64,000 bases of DNA, from assembly GCF_016482685.1 (NCBI RefSeq), contig NZ_JACYHF010000031.1, forward strand, positions 1 through 64,000, read 5' to 3'. The first letter of the stretch is position 1. Every line of letters starts with the position of its first letter. This document shows positions 7,924 to 16,182 of this stretch, one piece after another. The position numbers were made by a program, and so were the translations under genes. Under the pieces are notes generated by a model that was given only the letters and a program-made list of their open reading frames with translations, had not been told where the DNA came from and made no database searches. The DNA comes from Streptomyces sp. DSM 110735 (lineage in GTDB: Bacteria; Actinomycetota; Actinomycetes; Streptomycetales; Streptomycetaceae).

Positions 7924-9297
7924 TCAGTCACGTCCCCGTGCGCGCTTGAACCGGGCCAGCCCGTCGGAGAGTTCCACGATCGGGTCCGGGTAGTCCCCGA
8001 GCGCCGCCCGGTCGAGACCGCTCAGTTTCCACGGCTCGTGCACCGCTGGTCCCTCGACCTCCGCCAACTCCTCGACCCAGCGCCGTACATACACGCCGTC
8101 GGGGTCGTACCGCTTCGCCTGGGTGACCGGGTTGAGGACGCGGTTGGGGCGGGTGTCCGTGCCCGTGCCCGCCATCCACTGCCAGTTGAGCTGGTTGTTG
8201 GCGATGTCGCCGTCGACCAGCAGATCGAGGAAGTGCCGGGCGCCCACCCGCCAGTCGACGTACAGCGTCTTCGCCAGGAAACTCGCCGTCAGCAGCCGTC
8301 CCCGGTTGTGCATCCAGCCCTCGTGCCGCAGTTGGCGCATCGCCGCGTCCACCGCCGGGTAGCCGGTGCGCCCCTCGCGCCATGCCTCGATGTCGGCCTC
8401 CGCCTCGCGGCCCGAGCGCCAACGGTCGTGCTTGGTGCGGTAGTCGGCGTGCGAGGCGGTCGGGCGCGCGGCCAGTACCTGGCGGTGGAAGTCCCGCCAG
8501 GCGAGCTGCCGTACGAACGCCTCCGCGCCCGCGCCGCCCGCACGGCGCGCCCGGTGCACCAGCTCGACGGCGGACAGCGTGCCGAAGTGCAGATGCGGGG
8601 ACAGCTTGGAGGTCGCGTCGCCCGCGAGGTCGTCGTGCCGGTCCTCGTACGCGCCGACCCCCGAGCGCAGCCACGCGGCCAGTCGCGTGCGGCCCTCCTC
8701 CTCGCCGCCCTCCGCCAGACCGGGGGAGGTGCCCGGGACGGCGGACCGGGACGGCGGCTCCTCCGAACCGACGTTCTCCGGCACCCGCACCACGCGCGGC
8801 GCCGCCACCGGATCCCGCAGCCGCTCGCCCGACCACTGGCGGAAGTACGGCGTGAACACCGCGAAGTGGTCCGAGGACGCCGGGGTGACCGCACCGGGCG
8901 CCACCGCACCCGTCACCGTCTCGTGCACGTGCAGCCTGCGCCCGTCCGCCTCCAGCGCGTCGCGCAGCCGCTGCTCGCGCCGCTGGGCGTACTCGCTCAC
9001 GTCGGCCGACAGATGCACCTCGTCGGCGTCGGCCTCCGCGACCACCTTGCACACCTGCTCCACCACGTCGCCGGAGCGCACCACGAGCCGCCCGCCGCGC
9101 TCGCGCAGCCCGGCGTCCAGGTCGCGCAGACAGTCGGCGAGGAACGCCTGCCGGTTGGGCGCGTCGTGCGCGGCGGCCACCGCCGGGTCGCGCACGAAGA
9201 GGGGAACGACCTGACGCGAGCCGTCCAGCGCCGCGCGCAGCGGCGGATGGTCGTGCAGACGCAGGTCGGCGGTGAACAGGACGACCGAGGTGTTCAT
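7924..9297 (-). CDS. phr: Deoxyribodipyrimidine photo-lyase
   Basis: A 457-aa class I CPD photolyase, which uses blue light and FADH- to split cyclobutane pyrimidine dimers in DNA. The N-terminal antenna-binding domain (about 1-130) begins with the typical WxRxDLRLHD-like segment (here FTADLRLHDHP). The FAD domain shows SKLSPHLHFG, QLAWRDFHRQ, GYPAVDAAMRQL, the GWMHNRGR region and the NQLNWQW motif near residue 365. Length is normal. An Asp/Glu-rich insertion lies around 180-200. It is on the same strand as the upstream oxidoreductase gene (114-bp gap) and probably co-transcribed. The neighbouring ECF sigma and MerR genes suggest light-dependent expression. Confidence 0.95.
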   Translation of the reverse strand: MNTSVVLFTADLRLHDHPPLRAALDGSRQVVPLFVRDPAVAAAHDAPNRQAFLADCLRDLDAGLRERGGRLVVRSGDVVEQVCKVVAEADADEVHLSADVSEYAQRREQRLRDALEADGRRLHVHETVTGAVAPGAVTPASSDHFAVFTPYFRQWSGERLRDPVAAPRVVRVPENVGSEEPPSRSAVPGTSPGLAEGGEEEGRTRLAAWLRSGVGAYEDRHDDLAGDATSKLSPHLHFGTLSAVELVHRARRAGGAGAEAFVRQLAWRDFHRQVLAARPTASHADYRTKHDRWRSGREAEADIEAWREGRTGYPAVDAAMRQLRHEGWMHNRGRLLTASFLAKTLYVDWRVGARHFLDLLVDGDIANNQLNWQWMAGTGTDTRPNRVLNPVTQAKRYDPDGVYVRRWVEELAEVEGPAVHEPWKLSGLDRAALGDYPDPIVELSDGLARFKRARGRD

Positions 9298-9411
9298 CGG
9301 GCGGCTCCGAAGCAGGTGGTACGGACGAGCAGGAGGTACGGACGCTGACTCTTCCGGCCGGGAGCGCCCGGCGGACGCACCCGGGGGAGGGTTCCTTCGG
9401 CGGTCGGGTGC

Positions 9412-10965
9412 TCAGCGCCGCCCGGCCGGGCTCCTGCGCCGCCGCAGGACCGTTGACTTCGCCCGGTCCTCGGGCTCGCGGCACGCGGCGCGCGCGATGT
9501 TGCGGACCATGCCGCCGAACACGATGGCGTGGAAGGGCGAGACCGCCCACCAGTACGCCTGGCCGAGCAGCCCGCGCGGATGGAACAGGGCGCGCTGGCG
9601 GTAGACGCTGCGGCCGTCGCCGTCCGGGGAGGAGTACATCTCCAGCCAGGCGAGACCCGGCAGCCGCATCTCCGCCCGCAGCCGCAGCAGATGCTCCGGC
9701 TCGACCTCCTCCACCCGCCAGAAGTCCAGCGAGTCGCCCACCCGCAGCCGCTCGGCGTCCCGGCGGCCCCGGCGCAGCCCGACCCCGCCCATCGCGCGAT
9801 CCATCCAGCCGCGCAGACTCCAGGCCAGCGGGAAGGAGTACCAGCCGTTGTCGCCGCCCACGCCCTCGATCACCCGCCACAGGGCGCGCACCGGGGCGTC
9901 CACCACGGTCTCGCGCTCGTCGGTGTAGAGGCTGCCGCCCGCCCAGTCGGGGTCGGTGGGCAGCGGCTCGCTCGGCGCGCCGGGCAGGGACGCCGACGAC
10001 CAGCGCGTGTCCACCTTCGCCTCGCGCACCCGGCGCAGCGCGAGCCGTACCGCCGTGTCGAAGCCGTACGGATGCCCCGGCGGCTCGGGCAGATACCGCC
10101 GGATGTCGTGCTCCCGGCACACCACCTCGTGCCGCAGCGACTCGGTCAGCGGTCGCGCGATGGACGCGGGCACCGGCGTCACAAGCCCCACCCAGTGGCT
10201 GGACAACCCCGGCGTCAGCATCGGCACCGACAGGATGAGCCGGTGGGGGAGCCCCGCGACCTGCGCGTATCTGAGCATCATCTCGCGGTACGTGAGCACG
10301 TCCGGGCCGCCGATGTCGAAGGCGCGGTTCACCTCCGGGGGCAGGCTCGCGCAGCCCACCAGCAGCCGCAGCACGTCCTTCACGCCGATGGGCTGGATAC
10401 GGGTGTGCACCCAGCTCGGGGTGACCATCACGGGCAGCCGCTCGGTGAGGTAGCGCAGCATCTCGAAGGAGGCGGAACCCGAGCCGATGATCACCGCCGC
10501 GCGCAGTACGGCCGTCGGCACGCCCGAGGACAGCAGGATGCGGCCCACCTCGGCCCGCGACCTGAGGTGCGGGGAGAGTTCGCCCTCGGGCACGTCGGCC
10601 GGGGTGAGCCCGCCGAGGTAGACGATCCGGCGCACCCCGGCGTCCTTCGCCTGCTTGCCGAAGTTGCGGGCCGCGCGGCGGTCGGTCGCCTCGAAGTCGT
10701 CGCCGGTGCCGAGCGCGTGCACCAGGTAGTACGCCACGTCGACGCCCCGCATCGCCTCGGCCGTCGACTCGGGGTCGGTGACGTCACCTCGGACGATCTC
10801 CACCTGTCCGGACCACGGATGGTCGCGCAGCTTGCGCGGGGTGCGGGCGAGACAGCGCACCCGGTACCCGGCCTCCAGCAGCTCCGGCACCAGACGGCCG
10901 CCGATGTAGCCGGTCGAACCGGTCACGAGGCAGAGCGGGCCGCCCGTGGCGTGGTCGTCGTTCAT
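9412..10965 (-). CDS. NAD(P)-binding SDR/NmrA-like oxidoreductase with DUF2867 domain
   Basis: A 517-aa two-domain protein. Residues 1-300 form an atypical SDR/NmrA Rossmann fold (TGSTGYIGGRL at the nucleotide loop, a YYLVHALG motif). The C-terminal part (about 330-500) is a DUF2867/START-like domain with WYSFPLAWSLRGWMDR and an FHAIVFGGMVRNI motif. Such fusions are regularly found beside photolyase genes in actinobacteria and have been linked to light-regulated loci; the reaction is unknown. The ATG at 10965 follows a GGAGGA ribosome-binding site. The last 15 residues are Arg-rich. It is probably in one transcript with photolyase. Confidence 0.88.
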   Translation of the reverse strand: MNDDHATGGPLCLVTGSTGYIGGRLVPELLEAGYRVRCLARTPRKLRDHPWSGQVEIVRGDVTDPESTAEAMRGVDVAYYLVHALGTGDDFEATDRRAARNFGKQAKDAGVRRIVYLGGLTPADVPEGELSPHLRSRAEVGRILLSSGVPTAVLRAAVIIGSGSASFEMLRYLTERLPVMVTPSWVHTRIQPIGVKDVLRLLVGCASLPPEVNRAFDIGGPDVLTYREMMLRYAQVAGLPHRLILSVPMLTPGLSSHWVGLVTPVPASIARPLTESLRHEVVCREHDIRRYLPEPPGHPYGFDTAVRLALRRVREAKVDTRWSSASLPGAPSEPLPTDPDWAGGSLYTDERETVVDAPVRALWRVIEGVGGDNGWYSFPLAWSLRGWMDRAMGGVGLRRGRRDAERLRVGDSLDFWRVEEVEPEHLLRLRAEMRLPGLAWLEMYSSPDGDGRSVYRQRALFHPRGLLGQAYWWAVSPFHAIVFGGMVRNIARAACREPEDRAKSTVLRRRRSPAGRR

Positions 10966-11223
10966 CGTCCCGGGTCCTCCGCGTCGGTGTCTCCTGCCGT
11001 GGCGGTCTCCCCGCCCTCCGGTTCCCCCGCCCTCTTGCTTCTCCTCGGCGGCGCCCTCCGGATGCGTGCCGCCCTCCGCCCAGCCTGCCCGCGCGGGGCG
11101 GACGGCGCCTGTCGAGGTCGCGGTACGGGAGCGAACGACGTACGGTGCGTGGCCGTCCCCTTCCGGGGCAGACGGGGGAGTACACGTCGTACGTCCCGTC
11201 GTCCTCCGGAGGTGTTCGTCGCC

Positions 11224-11391
11224 ATGGTCGCGAAGGTGCTGGAGCGGTTTCCCGCAGGTTCGCCCCGCGGATCGTGGCCCGCGGAGGAGTACGCCGCGGC
11301 CCGCCGCGCGGAGGGACGCCCGGCGACCGTGGTGATGGACCTGGAGTCGGACAGTTTCCTCGTGGTCCTGGAGATGCGGGCCGAGGACTGA
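11224..11391 (+). CDS. Small conserved-type hypothetical protein
   Basis: A 55-aa protein, acidic at the C-terminus (VVMDLESDSFLVVLEMRAED), with no recognised domain, signal peptide or membrane segment. The ATG at 11224 follows GGAGG at 11208-11212. An in-frame GTG at 11212 overlaps that ribosome-binding site and is less likely. The gene is divergent from the oxidoreductase across about 260 bp. Coding is supported by the ribosome-binding site and by plausible composition. The function is unknown. Confidence 0.6.
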   Translation: MVAKVLERFPAGSPRGSWPAEEYAAARRAEGRPATVVMDLESDSFLVVLEMRAED

Positions 11392-11464
11392 GCCGACGGG
11401 TCGACTGCGGCTGGTGGGTGTTCCGGACCCGTTGAGGGACGGACCCGCTGAGCGACGGTCCCGG

Positions 11465-12496
11465 TCAGCCCGTCAGCGCCCGCAGATGAGCCTCCCGGGT
11501 CTCCGCCGTCTGACCCTGCACCAGCAGGAACAGCCCCTCGCGGGCGAGGCGTTGGGCGCGGGCGGTCAGGGACATCGCCCGTCCGCCGCCCGCTACGACC
11601 GCCGCCGTGGTCGCCTCGGTGAGGGCGGCGTACGCCTCGGCGCGTACGGCGAGACGCTCCTCGACGCGTTCCAGCGGCTCGGGGTAGTCGGCCAGGGCGT
11701 AGGCGCGGTCGCGGACGTCGGCGAGGCGGGCGTGGAGCGGGGCAGCCGTGCCCTCGTCCAGCAGGGACAGGGCGGCGGAGGCGATGCCGAAGACCGCCGG
11801 GTTGGCGTTCAGGGTCTTGGCACGGTCGCCCGGGGCCCACTCGGCGTACGGAATGCGCAGGGCCACCGCTTCCTCGGGCACCCACAGACCGTCCAGCTCC
11901 AGGGAGACCGTCCGGGCTGCGGAGAGCGCGGCGAGCCGCATCGGCGCCGACGCCCGCAGCCCCGGCTGCTCACGCGCCTCGACGAACGCGAACAGCACCT
12001 CGCCGTCCTCGGTCACCCCGGCCAGCAGCATCAGGTCGTTCAGTCCCCACCCCGTGAACCAGGGCACGCTGCCGTCGAACTGCCAGCCGACGCCCTCCGG
12101 GCGTACCCGCACCGGGACCCTCGGGTACGCCCGCAGATGCGCGTACGCCACCCCGGACAACAGCTCCCCGCGCGACAGCGGGCCCAACAGCCGCTCCCGC
12201 GCCGCCTGTTCACCCCGTACCAGGGTCTGCACCGGGGTGTGGTGCTGTGTCTGCACGAACCAGGTCGAGCAGCACGCCCCGGCGAGGATCTCCGCCGTCT
12301 CCCGCAGCACCGCCGCCGGTGCCCCCGCGCCGCCGTACTCCACCGGCGCCGTCACCCCCAGCAGCCCCGACCGCTTGACCGCCTCGACATGACCGACGGG
12401 CACGCCCTCCTGGTCCACCCGCGCGGCTTCGGGCTCCAGCAGCGAGGAGGCGAGCTGGCGGGCACGGGCGACGAGCGGGTGCGTCGTGATCGTCAT
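11465..12496 (-). CDS. Acyl-CoA dehydrogenase-like flavoprotein
   Basis: A 343-aa protein with the acyl-CoA dehydrogenase fold. An N-terminal helical domain includes the APVEYGGAGAP turn (about 50-61), followed by a middle beta domain and a C-terminal helical region. It is shorter than classical dehydrogenases (about 380 aa) and resembles the acyl-CoA dehydrogenase-like proteins and flavin monooxygenases of streptomycetes. I could not identify the catalytic glutamate. It is divergent from an aldo/keto reductase gene, and the shared promoter region contains repeated GTGTGTCAC motifs, so the two may be co-regulated. The substrate cannot be inferred. Confidence 0.8.
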   Translation of the reverse strand: MTITTHPLVARARQLASSLLEPEAARVDQEGVPVGHVEAVKRSGLLGVTAPVEYGGAGAPAAVLRETAEILAGACCSTWFVQTQHHTPVQTLVRGEQAARERLLGPLSRGELLSGVAYAHLRAYPRVPVRVRPEGVGWQFDGSVPWFTGWGLNDLMLLAGVTEDGEVLFAFVEAREQPGLRASAPMRLAALSAARTVSLELDGLWVPEEAVALRIPYAEWAPGDRAKTLNANPAVFGIASAALSLLDEGTAAPLHARLADVRDRAYALADYPEPLERVEERLAVRAEAYAALTEATTAAVVAGGGRAMSLTARAQRLAREGLFLLVQGQTAETREAHLRALTG

Positions 12497-12520
12497 ACGG
12501 ATGATTCTGGCCCAGCGGGG

Positions 12521-12622
12521 CGTGTGTCACGGTCGACCGCGTGTGTCACGGTCGGCTCAGGTCCGTGCGACGTGTACGGGCGTCCGGGAACCCCGTATCC
12601 CGCCCGCCCCGGTGTGTCACAC
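12521..12622. promoter_or_regulatory. Repeated GTGTGTCAC operator-like motifs
   Basis: CGTGTGTCACGGTCG occurs at 12521-12535 and again at 12540-12554, a 19-bp period. A third copy of the core lies in the odd palindrome GTGTGTCACAC at 12612-12622, just before the aldo/keto reductase ATG. All lie between divergent genes and look like sites for one regulator, which I cannot name. Confidence 0.5.
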
Positions 12623-12629
12623 TCCGCCG

Positions 12630-13538
12630 ATGACTGCCGAAACGATCACCGCCGCCGCGTCGGGCACCTTCCAGCTCGGCGACTTCCCCGTCCACCGCAC
12701 CGGCTTCGGCACCATGCGCCTGACCGGTAGCTCCGCCTTCCACGAGGGCACCCCGAGCGACCGCGGGCGCTCCCTCGCCGTGCTGCGCCGGGCCGTCGAA
12801 CTCGGGGTGAACCACATCGACACGGCAGCGTTCTACTTCTCCGCGCTCCGCTCCGCCAACGAACTGCTCAACACCGCGCTCGCCCCGTACCCCGACGATC
12901 TCCTCATCGCCACCAAGGTCGGTCCGTTCCGCGAGCAGGACGGCGAGTGGGGGACCTCCGCGCGCCCGGACCAACTGCGCGGCCACGTCGAGGAGAACCT
13001 GCGCCAGCTCGGCCGCGACCACCTCGACCTCGTCTATCTGCGCCGGATACGGCAGGACTCCATAGCCGAGCACTTCGGCGCCCTCGCCGAGCTGCGCGAG
13101 GCGGGTCTGATCCGGCACCTCGGCATCTCCGCCGTACAGCCACGCCACCTCACCGAGGCACTGGAGATCGCCCCCGTGGTCTCCGTGCAGCAGCGCTGCG
13201 CCCTCGACCTGCCCGATCCCAACGCCGACGCGCTCCTGGAGATGTGCCGGGAACGCGGCATCGCCTTCGTGCCGTACTACGCCGTCGCGGGCGAGGGCGG
13301 CGAGCACGGCGCCGTCGCCGGGCGCGCCGAAGCCGCGGTCACGGAGATCGCCCGCGCGCACGGTGTCCGCCCCGCCCAGATCCGCACCGCCTGGACCCTC
13401 CACCAGGGCCCCCACGTCCTCGCCATCACCGGCACCGGCAACCCGGACCACCTGACCGAGAACATCGCGGCGGGCACCCTGAAACTGACGGAGGAGGAAC
13501 TGGCCCGCCTGAACACGCTGCACCGCGAGACGGAGTGA
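12630..13538 (+). CDS. Aldo/keto reductase
   Basis: A 302-aa NADPH-dependent TIM-barrel oxidoreductase. Strand-end residues of the family are present: the catalytic Asp and Tyr in HIDTAAFYF (about 54-62) and Lys in IATKVG (about 91). The usual catalytic His position (HR/HW) reads VYLRR here. This substitution is shared by a recognised subgroup of actinobacterial family members, so it is not necessarily inactivating. Cofactor-binding features are in the C-terminal third (HVLAITGTGNPDHL). Divergent from the acyl-CoA dehydrogenase-like gene. Substrate unknown. Confidence 0.9.
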   Translation: MTAETITAAASGTFQLGDFPVHRTGFGTMRLTGSSAFHEGTPSDRGRSLAVLRRAVELGVNHIDTAAFYFSALRSANELLNTALAPYPDDLLIATKVGPFREQDGEWGTSARPDQLRGHVEENLRQLGRDHLDLVYLRRIRQDSIAEHFGALAELREAGLIRHLGISAVQPRHLTEALEIAPVVSVQQRCALDLPDPNADALLEMCRERGIAFVPYYAVAGEGGEHGAVAGRAEAAVTEIARAHGVRPAQIRTAWTLHQGPHVLAITGTGNPDHLTENIAAGTLKLTEEELARLNTLHRETE

Positions 13539-13587
13539 GCTGCGCGCCTGCTGTCATGCGTGCGCCGCCGGCGTCGGATGCCCGGGT

Positions 13588-14022
13588 GCCCGCAAGGTCG
13601 GTCGTCAGCAGATCCCCGGGCGGCTCGTCGGCGACCGGGAGCCAGGGCGGTCGCGGGTAGGGGCGCAGGGTGGGCAGCACCGCCGGTACGCCGCCGTCCG
13701 CGGCGGTGACCCCGGCCAGGCAGTCGCACAGCCGCCGGGCCCGCGCACCGTGCAGGGCGCCCGTCTCCTCCAGCACCCGGAGAGCCGAGGGCACGGAGAT
13801 CGGCTGAGCCGCCGGTCCGCGCACATCGGGTTCGAGTCCGAAGGCGTGACCGCCGTCCCCGGTGCCGTAGGCGTCCAGCGCCGCGAGGACGCCCGCCGGG
13901 TCGTCCGCCCCGCCGAAGAGGCATGTCATGCGGGCGACGGTGGGCGCGGCTTCGCGGGTGGTCTTGAACGAAACGGCCACGCCGGGGACCCGGGCCGGGA
14001 CTTCGGACCCGACGTCGGTCAC
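13588..14022 (-). pseudogene. Remnant of prenyltransferase/terpene-cyclase-repeat protein
   Basis: The frame encodes about 145 residues that resemble the N-terminal part of a streptomycete protein with alpha-toroid (prenyltransferase/squalene-cyclase-like) repeats: CLFGGADDPAGVLAALDAY, GGHAFGLEPDVRGP, then PRPPWLPVADEPPGDLL. Homology-like sequence stops near 13588, and the frame runs on into the end of the aldo/keto reductase gene as unrelated Cys/Ser/Pro-rich sequence. The N-terminus (about 1-25) is also atypical. The usual length is near 300 aa, so the 3' half seems deleted. This is recalled family knowledge and was not aligned. Confidence 0.5.
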
Positions 14023-14055
14023 GGCAGCCCCGCCAGGGGTGACTGGCGCACGTCA

Positions 14056-14071
14056 GGTTTTACGTATAACC
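14056..14071. promoter_or_regulatory. Near-perfect dyad in VOC-add promoter
   Basis: GGTTTTACGTATAACC is a 16-bp dyad with a central TACGTA and only one mismatched symmetric pair. It contains TATAAC (14065-14070), which could serve as a -10. It lies 34 bp before the ATG of the VOC gene and may be an operator for the VOC-adenosine deaminase unit. Confidence 0.4.
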
Positions 14072-14104
14072 TCTCCCGCTAACCACCCCCACCGGAAGGT
14101 CCCG

Positions 14105-14497
14105 ATGCGACGCGTTGCCCTGGTCACCCTTGTCGTGGACGACTACGACGAGGCCATCCGCTTCTACACCGACGCCCTGGGCTTCCGGCTGGCCGAGGAC
14201 GAGCCCCGTCCGGACGGCGCCCGCTGGGTCGTGGTCGTACCCGGCGAGGGCAACGACGGCACCGGACTGCTGCTCGCCCGCGCCAAGGACGACGCCCAGC
14301 GCGCCCGTGTCGGCGACCAGACCGGCGGACGCGTCGGCTTCTTCCTGCACACCGACGACTTCGCCCGCGACCACGCGCGCATGTCCGCCGCCGGGGTGAC
14401 CTTCCTGGAGGAGCCCCGCCGCGAGTCCTACGGCTCCGTCGCCGTCTTCCAGGACCTCTACGGCAACCGCTGGGACCTCCTCCAGCCCGCCGCCTGA
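14105..14497 (+). CDS. VOC superfamily (glyoxalase/bleomycin-resistance-like) protein
   Basis: A 130-aa single-domain vicinal-oxygen-chelate protein. Both beta-alpha-beta-beta-beta modules are visible: DDYDEAIRFYTDALGF at 13-28 and FARDHARMSAAGVTFLEEP at about 88-106, ending in the typical DLYGNRWDLLQP. It could be a metal-dependent lyase, isomerase or resistance protein. The ribosome-binding site GGAAGG (14094-14099) fixes the start. It is 38 bp upstream of adenosine deaminase on the same strand and probably in one transcript. Confidence 0.88.
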   Translation: MRRVALVTLVVDDYDEAIRFYTDALGFRLAEDEPRPDGARWVVVVPGEGNDGTGLLLARAKDDAQRARVGDQTGGRVGFFLHTDDFARDHARMSAAGVTFLEEPRRESYGSVAVFQDLYGNRWDLLQPAA

Positions 14498-14535
14498 ACC
14501 CCCGCACCCCGCACGATCCGCCGAGGAAGCCCGCC

Positions 14536-15606
14536 ATGACCGCGCCCCGCATCGACACCGACACCCTCCGCCGGCTCCCCAAGGCCGTGCTGCACGACCA
14601 CCTCGACGGCGGTCTGCGCCCCGCCACGCTCGTCGAACTCGCGGCGTCGGTGGGCCATACCCTGCCCACCACCGACCCCGGTGAGCTGGCCGCCTGGTAC
14701 GTGGAGGCTGCCAACTCGGGCGACCTGGTGCGCTACATAGGCACCTTCGAGCACACCCTCGCCGTGATGCAGAGCCGCGAGGGTCTGCTGCGCGTCGCCG
14801 AGGAGTACGTCCTCGACCTCGCCGCCGACGGCGTGGTCTACGGCGAGGTGCGCTACGCCCCCGAGCTGAACACGCAGGGCGGTCTGACGATGCGCGAGGT
14901 CGTGGAGACCGTGCAGGAGGGTCTCGCCTCCGGCATGGCCAAGGCGGCCGCCGCCGGGACGCCCGTGCGCGTGGGCACCCTGCTGTGCGGGATGCGGATG
15001 TTCGACCGGGTCCAGGAAGCCGCCGAGCTGGCCGTCGCCTACCGGGACGCGGGCGTCGTCGGCTTCGACATCGCGGGCGCCGAGGACGGCTTCCCGCCCG
15101 CCGACCACCTCGCCGCCTTCGAGCTGCTGCGCCGCGAGAGCGTGCCGTTCACCATCCACGCGGGCGAGGCGTACGGGCTGCCCAGCGTCCACCAGGCGCT
15201 CCAGGTGTGCGGCGCCCAGCGCATCGGCCACGGCGTCCGCCTCACCGAGGACATCGTGGACGGCAAGCTCGGCCGCCTGGCGGGCTGGGTCCGCGACCGC
15301 CGCATCGCCCTGGAGATGTGCCCCACCTCCAACCTCCAGACGGGCTGCGCGACCTCCATCGCCGAGCACCCCATCACCGCGCTGAAGGACCTCGGCTTCC
15401 GGGTCACCCTCAACACCGACAACCGCCTGGTCTCCGGCACCACGATGACCCGGGAGATGTCCCTGCTCGTCGAGGAGGCGGGCTGGACGGCCGAGGACCT
15501 GCGCACGGTCACGGTGAACGCCGTCAAGAGCGCGTTCATCCCGTTCGACGAGCGCAAGGCGCTCATCGAGGACGTGATCCTGCCGGGCTACGCGGACGCC
15601 GTCTGA
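14536..15606 (+). CDS. add: Adenosine deaminase
   Basis: A 356-aa zinc hydrolase that converts adenosine or deoxyadenosine to inosine in purine salvage. Metal and catalytic motifs are in order: HDHLDGGLR (His pair near 19-21), TIHAGEA (His and Glu near 211-214), IGHGVRL (near 236) and the C-terminal LNTDNRLVSGT with the metal Asp. Replacement of the common DDP by DNR is typical of the actinobacterial branch. Length is normal. It follows a VOC gene closely and overlaps the convergent DinB gene by 19 bp at its 3' end. Confidence 0.95.
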   Translation: MTAPRIDTDTLRRLPKAVLHDHLDGGLRPATLVELAASVGHTLPTTDPGELAAWYVEAANSGDLVRYIGTFEHTLAVMQSREGLLRVAEEYVLDLAADGVVYGEVRYAPELNTQGGLTMREVVETVQEGLASGMAKAAAAGTPVRVGTLLCGMRMFDRVQEAAELAVAYRDAGVVGFDIAGAEDGFPPADHLAAFELLRRESVPFTIHAGEAYGLPSVHQALQVCGAQRIGHGVRLTEDIVDGKLGRLAGWVRDRRIALEMCPTSNLQTGCATSIAEHPITALKDLGFRVTLNTDNRLVSGTTMTREMSLLVEEAGWTAEDLRTVTVNAVKSAFIPFDERKALIEDVILPGYADAV

Positions 15607-16103
15607 AGCAGCCCGCGCGCGTAGGCGGCCTGTCCGACGTGCTGGAGATCGTCGGACAGGACGCTCACCAGGCGCGCCCCGAGCGTGACCGGCGGGCTCC
15701 AGCGCTCGTCCACCACCCGCTCCAGGTCGCCCGCCGTGAGCGAGCGCAGCGCCTTCAGGCTCTGCTCGTGCACCGCGTCGTAGTACCCGGTCAGCAGGTC
15801 CGCCGAGTCCACCCGGACCTTCGCGACCTGCGCCGGGGTGTGCCCGTAGCCGGTGTCCTGGGCGGGCAGCTTCAGCCCGAAGCGCTTCTCCCAGCCGTCG
15901 GACAGCCACACCTGGTCCAGACCGAAGGCGTCGGCGATGTGGTCGTCCTGCACCCGGGTGAGATGCCAGACCAGCCAGGCGATGGTGTTGGCACCGGGCG
16001 CGGGGCTCGTGTGCAGCTCGTCGGGGCCGAGACCGTCCAGGACGGCGTGGACCTCTTCCCGGATGCGGCCGAAGCCGTCGATGAGGATGTCCTTGGCATG
16101 CAT
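15588..16103 (-). CDS. DinB/DUF664 family protein
   Basis: A 171-aa four-helix-bundle protein of the DinB/DUF664 group, which includes mycothiol-dependent metalloenzymes of actinobacteria. Likely metal ligands are the histidines in WHLTRVQDDH (about 47-56) and in DDLQHVGQAAYARG near the C-terminus. The ATG at 16103 (MHAKDILIDG) follows a GGTGG-type ribosome-binding site; an ATG 18 bp upstream is an alternative. It is tail-to-tail with adenosine deaminase. Enzyme activity is not established. Confidence 0.86.
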   Translation of the reverse strand: MHAKDILIDGFGRIREEVHAVLDGLGPDELHTSPAPGANTIAWLVWHLTRVQDDHIADAFGLDQVWLSDGWEKRFGLKLPAQDTGYGHTPAQVAKVRVDSADLLTGYYDAVHEQSLKALRSLTAGDLERVVDERWSPPVTLGARLVSVLSDDLQHVGQAAYARGLLQTASA

Positions 16104-16182
16104 GGGTCCACCTTCGCGCATCCCGGCGCCCGCCGCGCCCCGATGGACTGACGGCGCGTCACGCCGGGTGTCGCGGGGCGCG

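Noticed and set aside
9529..11391. Long plus-strand frame ending with the 55-aa protein
   Set aside because: All but the last 55 codons are antisense to the SDR gene; a ribosome-binding site at 11208-11212 supports only the short protein.
13829..13839. GGTTCGAGTCC resembling a tRNA T-loop
   Set aside because: No acceptor stem, D-arm or anticodon arm can be built around it; it encodes GLEP in the prenyltransferase-like remnant.
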